A DNA stretch of 64,000 nucleotides from Bryum argenteum (Eukaryota > Streptophyta > Bryopsida > Bryales > Bryaceae): positions 33,439,364 to 33,503,363 of the forward strand of contig CM073322.1 in assembly GCA_037043015.1 (NCBI GenBank). The letters are read 5' to 3'. Each line of letters starts with the position of its first letter. Positions within the stretch are counted from its first letter, which is position 1. Under the pieces are notes generated by a model. That model searched no databases. It was not told where the DNA came from and saw nothing but the letters and a program-made list of their open reading frames with translations. A program made the position numbers and the translations under genes. Below are positions 34,000-43,648 of the stretch, in pieces.

Positions 34000-34482
34000 T
34001 TGAACGAGCCGCCACTTGAACCTCGCACCGCCTGGGATGCTAATACCCCACCTCCTTTGTCGATTCCTAAAACAATGAAGTTTCTTCCTTCAAAGAACTG
34101 CCGTTGACCATTTAATGCGATCGGAATTGCATTTAGATCATTTAGGTGGTTTCCATCGCTGAAAACAGGACAATGTAAAGAGTACATGTGGTCGGAGACT
34201 ATAGACGCCACACCCTTCCGTTGTGAATCGCTCCCGCCAACTAAGAAGCAATCGATTTTAAGGATGTCACCAAAGAAGTAATATAGCTTTGCCTTCAGGC
34301 AATGATGAAGGCGCCCACGCAATATGATGGTAAGACGAAGGCGTGGAGTTCTCGACACCGAGATTTTACTACCAATTTCCAACCCAAAGTTTGTGAGCTC
34401 ATAACTTTGACCTGGGAACTAGACCACGCAGACACATCCCACAAAAGGATAACTCCTTGATTATCCACAGAAGCGGCAATAT
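34000..34482 (-). pseudogene. possible captured host fragment with a WD40-like repeat
   Basis: The minus strand at 34425-34482 reads NIAASVDNQGVILLWDVSAW, matching the end of a WD40 repeat (..D..G.I.LWD). Below it, an open frame (33993-34382) contains GGSDSQRKGVASIVSDHM and VLGIDKGGGVLAS. The frames do not join cleanly. Transduplication of host exons is common in MULEs. The family is uncertain. Confidence 0.35.
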
Positions 34483-34533
34483 TCATATTCATATTCATAT
34501 TCATATTCATATTCATTAGTATTCATATTCATT
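34480..34533. repeat. (ATTCAT)n microsatellite
   Basis: About eight copies of ATATTC/ATTCAT with one interruption (TTAGTA). Confidence 0.95.
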
Positions 34534-34741
34534 CACACCACAGCCGTCTTAAGTGTTAATTATGTGAAGTTTTCAAATCTCAGCATGTAATCAAGGAGGA
34601 ATATCTCATTAACTGAGTGCCACACACACCTTGAGTTTGTTTCAAGAAGAAGCAAAGATGTAAAATGAATATATAAGTTGTCACAGTTGTGACACAACAT
34701 CTAAAGCTACATCGCCGGACCATCTGTACTAGTATATTGGT

Positions 34742-37700
34742 TCACGAATCGAATCCATCCAATTCTTCTTCTTCGGCAGGAGCAGACTCTAGAATCACGC
34801 AGTGGTCTTCCTCGTCGAGATCGCTTCCTTTGTTTTCGACGAGCGCATTATGCAAAACGGTGCCTTGAACCGTCTGTCTCTCTTCACCGAGTCCAATTCA
34901 TTGCGAATCAGCAGGAGGATCTGTTTGTTCATCATCGACGGATCAAAGGAGCGCAGATACTGCGGGACAAGCTGCACCCCGGGTTCTGAAGCTATTCCCA
35001 CTCCAAACTGTCCAAGGCACACGGTGGTACATGTTAAACTCCCGGACAGAGTATAGACAACACGTGACAGTACGTGACACAATGTTAAACTCTGGGACAG
35101 CACGTGACACAACACCACGTCAAATTTGGGCGACATTGATTTACATATTCAGCATACATAAACATACCACCATAAATCATTGAGTACTTATGAACTTACC
35201 TTAAGGTACAGAACAATGTTACGGATAGCGAGATGGCCACATTCGTAACCACCGTCTCGCTTGCCAGGCGCCAACACCGATCACCTCGGTGCGGCATGAC
35301 GGCATTCCTCCGAGACGCCGCCAAGCCATGTACACCGCAAGAAGCGAACTGACAGCCGATCTGCAGGGGCGGTGGAACGTTCCGTTGCGAGAGTCCATAT
35401 GCAATACCTGCCGCTCTCGAAATACAAGCACCGACCAATGATCTTCAAATATCCACGGAAGTATTAATTCCTTAACCTCCTCGATTCCCACTCCAGTCGG
35501 AGGAGTGAGCCAGGTTTGTCCCAATCGTTCCTCATTCTTGCCATTTTGGAAGGACTCACAAGCCCACGAGCTAACCAAAAGAACACTCCGCCGACGTTCC
35601 TCCTCCGCTTGCATGTACAAGCGTGACAGTACGAAGTCGACAATGTCGATTCCGAGTCGCCCCCGTTCATCCTTCAACTTACGAATCATCTTGTTGGTGA
35701 TGATTAATTCCTTCCCGAAGTGGTTGAAAATAATCGTCTGCAAGGCTGATGCGGTGGTTTCCACTGTCCCCTTGAATGACCTTCAAGACTTCATCAATTC
35801 CCAGCTCCTTGTAAACCCCAGGAATGTCGTAGTCCACGAAATATGATGCATCGGCAATATAACAATCTTCAGTGGCAGTGGGAACTACGACCGGGACTAA
35901 CGAGTCGTTTCGGGCGACCTGAGGAGGAAGTGCATCAGACTCTTGCTCGTCTTGAAATTGCTCCTCTAACTTCTTCCGGCAGGAATCGAAGTCTTCATCC
36001 AACCGTAGCACATGTTCCACCGTACTTGGCGTGTTCTTAATGGGAGTCTCCTGTGTGGGATCCAACCACTGAGATAAGCTGACGTCACCCAACTTTGTAG
36101 ACACGACCGGCACATCCTGCACCCCTCTGAAGACCTGTGTCACGGTGACGACTGGTTCTCCCTCTTGCGTCGGAAACTTATCCTGCAGTGCCTGGCGTAC
36201 ATCAGTGCAAATAATGCCCCCCCCTCCCTGATTCGGAGGAGGACCCACATCTTCGTGAGGATCACCCCCAGAAACGGCACAGCCCACGACATCCCCTGTT
36301 TTGGGCGCTCCAGAAGACTCCAGTCCTGAGTCACATAGAAAGCACCGCAAAACAATTACAATATGTCATACCTATGAAACTCAACGTATTTCTTCAGATT
36401 TAGTCGCGCATGGGGCATCAGACTTAAAAGGTACCTGATTCCTCGGCTCTAGGTGACTTGGTCACGATGGTAACCGTTGCCGCGTCCGATTCTAAGACTG
36501 ATCGTGACACAGGCGGACTGCCCTCACCCCCTGCCGATGTAAGAGCAAGGGGGTGCGAAACTGCATCTCCAAGGATGTTGTCGACACTACCGATGTCGTT
36601 TCGAACTACCGTTGTCCACCAATTCTCATCATCAGCCTTGATGGCAGCTGGGAGCCCTCGATACAATTTCGAGACGTCGGTAAAGAGGTTCACCACCCGA
36701 GTGCTCCACGCCGGAGTCTGGCCGGTCGCTGTGAACATGAGGTCCCGATCTTCGCGAACCCGCATAACATCTGACCAGATATGATGATGTTTTCGCCAAT
36801 CATCAATGCATGTGGTGGTCCAAGCCTCTTGGAAACGGTGTTGGTATCTAGCCGCAAAATCTTGGAGTCCCCGGAACTGCACCCGATGAACCAAGTCCAT
36901 CAGTGACCGTATGATGTCGGAGCCGTTCCCCTCCTTGATTCTATCAATTTGGGCTTGCACACTTTCTGCCAGGGTGTCACGGTCGTCACAGGAGAAGTCA
37001 GCGAACAAGCTGTCTCCTCGTTGCAGAAGATCGTGGAGGGCCTTCCACAGGGACCAGGAACGCCTTTCTACCTCATAACTAATAACTTTGGCTGTCAACC
37101 CATAATCCGGGCACGTGACACGTCGGTGCGCCCCGTAACTATTATACCAATCAATTTTGAACACCAATAGAAGAGGTGGTGGGGTCAATCGTTTCGCTCT
37201 CGTGTGTATGATCCGCAACCGAACTGTCTCAGAATCTGAATCTGCACACACGCCATTGCACAAAATATTAATGAATCCCCCTATCACAGTACAACAAAAG
37301 GCCACGTATAAATGAGACTACATCCCAAAGCCACAATGCAAACTGGATTGGTGTCACTCACTATTATGTACCCAAGGCATGGGTGGCAAGGCGTTGAGGA
37401 TACACGCTGCGACCAACACCTGTCTGAGGGACACCACTCCCACACGATCCGCTCGAGGAGGCGGCCATTCTTCTGCCGAAACTGCAGCCTTGCGAGTGCC
37501 AAGGCGGAGTCTTTCTCTGCTTGTATTGTGTCACGATCCCTAGTCTTATCTTCTTCGAAGCGTGAGTAGTCCATGTTCCACTTCAGATATGCGCAGACGG
37601 CATCAAGCTCAGGATACGATTCTCCGGAACACCTGCTGTAGACGAGGGATTCCAATGCGTTGGTAATGGAATCTCGCTGTGACTTAAGCTCCTCTCTCAG

Positions 37701-40178
37701 ATTCTTGTCATTCTGTGACACCACATACAAAAAATCCGGTATGTTAGGACAAGAACCCATTTGGAACCAATTATGTAATCAGATTATGTAAGACATGAAG
37801 TAAGTGAGGATCACCCACCTTCTTGAATGTCCACCAGAACACGCACTCCTGGAGCTGCTGTCGGAACACATCCGTGTTGTATGACTCCTCCCAAGCGCGT
37901 CGAAACTCTTCGACAGATGGGTAATCCCACTTCCACGGCAGTGCCACGTCTGCTTCGATGCTTCGCAAGCACCACAAGTCTGGCATGGGAGGTTGTCGTG
38001 GCGGAACACGAGAAGGCAATTTGTTTACTTTTGCCTCAAATTTACACTTACAAGCTGCGACCCACTGTTCTTCAGCCTGTTCCATATGCCGGCGCCTCTT
38101 CTCGCAGTATGTCACGCAGTGTGGGTTGAAATCGAATGGGAGGGTGGCTTCACCCTTCCCCGTAATCCAAAACTTCACCATGTCGGGGGTAGAAGCCGTC
38201 GCTAAGCTCCACATTAGCACTTTCGCTTTAAGCTTAGTTGTACCTACTACAGGCGGTTCCGAGTGATTCATCATCTTCGCGACACCGGCAGCGAATTCAT
38301 CAACCACTGGAGCCGATGCTGGTACTTGAATGGGAAGGACTCCCGCTGGCGCCGACTCCTCCACAGCCGTATTCCCATGAACCTCCAAATCACGACCATC
38401 CTGTGTCACGGCATCCTCCACAGACGCCCCTACTGCATTATCCAAAACTGCACATTGTCCTTTCTCTTGTGCCGCAGATTTCAATTTCTCCTCCACCACT
38501 TCACCTGCAGATGCTGAAATGTCGACGGCTAACGGTGGTGCCTCTTGCATGGAGGGTAGTTCCGCCTCTTGTGCCACCGACGATGCATGCTCTTGGGGCA
38601 GTGATGACTGCGGGCATCCCGTGAAATCCAGCTGACGTCCTCTTGAGCTCAAGGATTTAGGCTGTAAGAAACAGGTGAGCCGGATTAGTTGTCTGATATG
38701 GCACTGAGAGGCGGCAGAGTAAGGAGTGTATCTTACCACGTTGGATTTCCTGGAACGCCAAGGTGAGAAGAGAAAGCGCGTGCCTCTAGGTGGGAGATCT
38801 TCCTCATGTGACAATCCTCGTGGCTCGGCTGACGGGACTTCTTCACGAACATGAGTCTCTTCATTCACCTCACTCGCGTTGGCTAGCTCATCTGGATCGC
38901 CGACTGAGGGTGCCTGCTGCGCGGGTGGATGGGATTGATCGAAGGCTGGAGGTTCGTGCTGCAAAGAGGGAGGGGAGTGTTGAGAGGGTGGAGGATCGTG
39001 CCGGGAGGGTGGAGGAGAGTGGTGGGAGGGTGGATGGGACTGCTGGGCAGCAGGAGGGAGTGCGGAGAGGGCCCTGCCGAGTGGAGTTCCTCTCTGAGTG
39101 TCACAGCACCTGCAGGAACAAGTAACTTAGAGGGTGGTGTAGACATGGGATTCAAAAACATACATAATATTCGGAGCTTACCAGCGATGGGCGGTATGCT
39201 CTGCGAAGGTGCACCCAAGTCTTCTACGAGTACTGCGTCTACAGCAAATTTAATGCGTTTTCTCTTCGTTTTTTTGCTCGGACGCGGAGAGGAAGGATCC
39301 TCCTTACTGCGTCATCGCGCTTGATGTACGAAGGGAATCGGACGTTGATGCACGCTTCACGTTCGATGAAATCTGCGCCCGATAACACCCGGTTGTTTAC
39401 GATTCACCAAGGGTCTCCTCCACGCGATGCCTCTTCCCGCTCGGCTTCTTTAAAGACCTCCTCATCGAAGTCCTAGTCTTCGCCCCCCCCCCCAGCTCGT
39501 GAAATCACCTCCTCCTTCCGGGACCGCCGCAGTCTGTCTCTTCTTCTTAGATTTTGGCTCCTCCATCTCCTCGGATTCAGTGACGACTTCATCCATATCT
39601 GCAAATTTTTCCTTCCCTTTATTTTTCTTTGTCTTCTTCGTCGGTGCAGGCCCAATAATCAAAGCCGGGGTGATAGGCAAACCCTCACCGTGCTGCCCCC
39701 GAAAACCCTGTACCACGGCTTTCTTGCTCTTCTTCGTACGTACTGCAGGGAGAACCTCCTCCTTTTCTTGCACAATCGCCCCAATCGTGTCACGCTTAGA
39801 CTTGCCATGCTTGGCAAATCCCTCCACAATTTTCTCATGCCCTTGCTCGAAGTCAGGATATGGGTAGAGCGTGGCGAGCTCTCCATCCGCGGACTTCACA
39901 ACCGGGCATCCGCTCTCAAACCTGTGCGCGTTCAACATCATCTTGTTGGAGAAGTTGTTCCTACCGCAGTATACGCAGTAGAAACATCGACGTCTACTCC
40001 CGGGCTTGAGGTCCGCCTTTGAGTACTGTGCGAACTCCACGCACAAATCCTCATACAATTCCTTCGGGTATGTCACAGTATACGCTCTGTCATATATTTT
40101 GACAGGAGCGTCGACCATTTCTTGCTTCCCATCCATGGGGGCGGTTCGCTGGGATTCCTGTGCAGACCGCCAGGGCAT
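34742..40178 (-). pseudogene. MULE accessory gene: C2HC zinc finger, coiled coil and Ulp1/C48 protease
   Basis: A long multi-exon gene convergent with the transposase. The start ATG is at 40178. Residues 68-91 form C-x2-C-x13-H-x5-C (YCVYCGRNNFSNKMM..H..C), followed by Lys/Glu-rich linkers. Later exons run 38737-~39120 (Pro/His-rich), 37819-38661 (FWITGKGEATLPFDFNPHC, WDYPSVEEFRRAWEESYN), ~37420-37712 (NDKNLREELKSQRDS, coiled coil), 36435-37241 and ~35770-36325, all with GT-AG borders in phase. The last part is a Ulp1-like cysteine protease: His at 35438-35440 (DHWSVLVF), Asp at 35393-35395 (LHMDSRNG), Cys at 35239-35241 (GGYECGHLAIRNI), and an acidic tail ending at 34742. Ulp1-family enzymes cleave SUMO-like modifiers. 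Defects are a poly-C run at 39482-39493, TAG near 39475, and frame changes near 35775, 35265 and 34875. Confidence 0.75.
39906..39986 (-). other. C2HC zinc-finger coding segment of the accessory gene
   Basis: Cys68, Cys71, His85 and Cys91 of the 238-codon first exon, with Cys65 just before, embedded in a basic context (GSRRRCFYC before, HRFESGC after). It is the only nucleic-acid-binding-type motif I see in this protein and so a candidate for recognising element DNA. Confidence 0.6.
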
Positions 40179-41920
40179 TTTTCACAAATCAGTAGCTAAG
40201 CATGAAATACGGACTAAGAAGGGGATGAAACAACATTGTGATGGTATTAGTGGTACTGAAACAAAATCATACAAGTGGCACAAACGATAATTGTCACCCA
40301 CTACCTAAGTGATCCAGTAGCAGGTTGGAGAGTTCGGTCCGCAAGTTTCGCAAATGTCTTCACATCCACCTTCCGAAGCCTACAACAACAGAGCATACCA
40401 ACTCTAGTAATGGGTGAAAAGGGTTGAATGCAAATTCAACTTAATCTCAGAAACGTTAGAATATCATCAGAAATGATGAACACAAAGAATGGTTGCCAGG
40501 ATTGTGCAATAAGGTGTGCAGTACCAAAATTCAAGACCAGCAGGCAAGGCACCTTGCTTGTCAATTGTTGAGTCGTCACCACCATGCACAGCTGCTGTTG
40601 CATCAACGCCTAGCGCATCTGGAAGAGGAATCAAACCAAGAACTCAGCACTTTCTGTATGCTCTTCGTGGACAGAAATTCGAAGGCAAACTACGAACCGC
40701 AACAATGATTGCATGAAGCTTGGAATTTTTATTTACTGCCCTTACTGAGAAGGCAAAGATTAATGAAGTATCATACATTTGATCACTTCTCTAACAGGTG
40801 ATGAACTCACTAACAACTCCGCCATGACGCTCAGCTCAATCATATATACAAACCATGTACCTAAGAATATCGTGACACAGTCACTTATTCCTTACAAGAT
40901 ATGTACAAAACTACCGAGCACTGTGACATTCTAATCTTGATAGCGATGACGTAATGATGAAAAATACGGTAAGAACAACGCTCATCAACTATTTGAGAGG
41001 CTAAATGGCAGATGTACGAACCTCACGAGAGTTTAAACCCTAAACGAGAGATTTCTGCAACCCTATGGAGAGCCAGCACCTTAAACCGCCCCTCCGACGT
41101 TGTGGACGAATGCACGAGCAATCACACTGCGAAATTAATGGCGGGAAAAATTGATACTCGTGGGTCTATCGCCCCATGCGCGCCTCCTTGACCCGTCCGC
41201 ATTCGAAAGAGAATATCGGAATGTTGAAACGCCATTAATTTCGTCATTTTGTCTATCACCCCGCCTCACCACCGCTTCCGGTCAGCTTACAATCCTACAC
41301 TCTTGCTAACGGCCAAAAACAAGTTGAAGATACATTTTGAAAGACGAAATGAACATTGTGTAATCCTGCTATTGAGAACCACTACAAAAACGTGGAGGAG
41401 AGAAGGTGAGGAGGTTACCTCGGCGACAAGGTCGTTCCAAGCAAGTTCGAACATGCGGCTGATGGGTGAGCTGGTACCTGAGGAAACTACTGAACTGAAC
41501 CTCCTTCCGTTCGAATCACTCTCGCGAGTCTAACCGCGCGGGGGTGCGTCTCTCGTCTAAGCATTTAAAATGCACCTCCAATGCCATTAAGGTACAAAAT
41601 AAGGCCGTTTGTGACATCCTTACTCCCACCACGTCAAATTAGAGTACTGCAATCAAGTTGTCAAATCACATCATTTCAATGGGCAGAAAATATAATCAAA
41701 ATCTTGGATTCACACAAAACCACTCAAAACTCAGATTCAATTACGTGTGATTTAGATTTCGCATAATCGAGGTCACGTCATTAGTTATGGCTTCTTTAGT
41801 AACCGGCGATGGGGAGAAGCAAATTTGAATCTCTGTCTCAATTCCTGATTTCCGAAATAGTCGATTGAGCCCAAAACCGGATTCTGCACAATTGTGTCAC
41901 AAACATCGTACCGTGATATA
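40179..41920. other. 5' region of the accessory gene, inside the MULE
   Basis: Probably promoter and leader. On the minus strand 40323-40380 encodes LRKVDVKTFAKLADRTLQPA between AG and GT and could be an upstream exon, though its phase does not fit the ATG-containing exon simply. A telo-box-like AAACCCTAAACG is at about 41034-41045. GTGTCAC-type words occur at 40872 and 41893. Confidence 0.35.
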
Positions 41921-42222
41921 TCTAAACCTAAAACCGCCAATATCTTATTGGTTTAGGAATTATTGTGACACAGAATCTAAACCTAGCCCCTCCAATCTAT
42001 GACATAAGCGCGTGGATGGCATGGGGGATGTGGATGGCATGGGGGCGTGGTGGCGCATCGTGGCATGCGGGGCGAGCGTTTTTCGCGGGCGCAGTGTCTC
42101 GGGCGGGCAGGTCCAGTTATCGAGGGGTAACTGGAAAGTGGCGGCGGTAACTAAACCGCGCAACCGCGCTGGCGCGGGAGACCGCGTGGGGCTGCCCCAC
42201 TACAGGGGATTTAGCCTTCTCC
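41921..42222 (-). repeat. right TIR of the MULE (~302 bp)
   Basis: Inverted copy of the left TIR with moderate divergence near the outer end and higher identity over the inner 200 bp. Confidence 0.9.
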
Positions 42223-42299
42223 TGTAAAGTGAGCCCGGCCAAATGCGGCCCACCTTCCGGCCAGCCCCACAGCATGTGTAAAGTGGCTAAACTTCAACT

Positions 42300-43600
42300 A
42301 GACACACTCGCTACACCTGATGATGCTCAATGCATATGCAACTCAACTTATGAAGTTTAGTGCTTGAAAGGTTGAAAATATTGAAGTCACGTAGAAATGA
42401 GTTACCATGCATTGCATGAAGTCACTCAATTCCAAGTATGGATCCAGGAATTGAGAAATAGCAACATTTATTAGCGCAAGATAAAGGTATCTTGCGCTAA
42501 TCCTTCGCCAACCAGAATAACCGTGGACCTCCACGGCAAAATGCATGTACCGAACTCGAGCTTGGCCGAATAGAATTCGAGCGACTTTGCCGAGCGGCCT
42601 CAACCTTTTTGGCAGTTGAATGCCGAATGCCGAATCAGAGGTGCCGTTACGGTAATCGATCCGCACGAGAAATGAATGGGAATTCCAGCTGCGGTAGTTT
42701 ACATAGCGCCAGACGTGATGTGCGCACAATATGGCAAGCATGTCCGTGTATCTGCCTTAAAAGTTCATCAAATTGCCTGCTTACCGACCGATTCTAATAT
42801 ATTCAACGATTTTCATTCTGGACTCCTCCCTGTCTCCATCAGGACGCGGATCATGCCTCGTACTCTCGCCATCATCTGACGACCAAGATCCTCACAGTCT
42901 TAAACGAGAAGACAACAGAAGATGCAATTTCTGCGAGTAAGTTTCTTATTGCATCCTGAATTCCTGATCATGAGGCAGGGAGCTTTTACAAAATTTCCAA
43001 GGAAGAAGACCTCAACGGCCTACCAGCGGTGGAATCAATCTCTGTATTCGGGAATGGGGAACGCCTAGACTGAATGAGGATTGCACCCAAGCTCCACCTC
43101 TCCTCCAGCACCTATTATAACCGTGGTACGTTTAATTTTACACAGGAATATCAAGCGAGAGACCACATTCGGCCTCTCTGCTGCATCTACCATGACCTAC
43201 TCGTCCCTACACCATCTTCTCCACGCCCCACTATTCACCTCTAGGAGCCGGCGAGTCCACAGCCTCCCCCCGGCCCCCGCCCCCCTGACCCCCCTCCCTT
43301 ACATGGCTCCCTCTCTTTCTCTCTGTCCTTTTGGCGTGTATCCTTGTTCCCCGAAATTGGACAAGGAACACCGTAATCTTGTCGCTAATCTGGAGGATCC
43401 ATCCTCTTCAGCCTGTACCTGCACACTATTCTTCAAAAGAAATCTGCTATACACTCAGCTGACTGGCACAGTTCTCCACTCCGCGCGGTATCGCACTGAC
43501 GAAGTGGCTCCGTGCCAACGCCTTCCAGTGACGCCATGCATCCGTTCATGCCTTACAGTCCCGGTACACCACTCCACTGTCGCCAACTAACAACTGCTCC
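42300..43600. other. region downstream of the YTH gene
   Basis: No convincing gene. It contains a perfect hairpin at 42471-42500 and CT/C-rich sequence at 43200-43330 (CCCCCGGCCCCCGCCCCCC). On the minus strand this is the 3' flank of the YTH gene. An open frame at 42343-42741 (minus) has no recognisable domain. Confidence 0.35.
42471..42500. repeat. perfect 13-bp-arm hairpin
   Basis: TTAGCGCAAGATA-AAGG-TATCTTGCGCTAA: perfect arms with a 4-nt loop. Confidence 0.9.
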
Positions 43601-43648
43601 TATCATCCCTCCCTCCCAATCCCCCACATGCCCCTCCCCGCACCACGC

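Larger units (their letters stand above)
27206..42222 (+). mobile_element. 15-kb Mutator-like element (MULE) with transposase and Ulp1 gene
   Basis: Bounded by GGAGAAGGCTAAATCCC and its inverse, with TIR homology over about 300 bp, and flanked by TGTAAAGTG at 27197-27205 and 42223-42231 (9-bp TSD, as in MULEs). It contains a MuDR-type transposase with SWIM zinc finger (plus strand, 28.05-32.1 kb) and a convergent Ulp1-protease gene (minus strand, 34.7-40.2 kb), about 2.7 kb apart. MULEs with Ulp1-like genes are known in flowering plants (Kaonashi/KI-MULE type). The word GTGTCAC is strongly over-represented across the whole element. Both genes are damaged in this copy. Confidence 0.92.

Noticed and set aside
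42343..42741. 132-codon minus-strand frame (VRYMHFAVEVHGYSGWRRIS)
   Set aside because: No homologous family recalled, crosses a perfect hairpin, no splice or promoter context. Left as non-coding.
43081..43590. 169-codon plus-strand frame downstream of the YTH gene
   Set aside because: Ser/Pro/Leu-rich composition from CT/C-rich sequence, antisense to the likely YTH 3' UTR.
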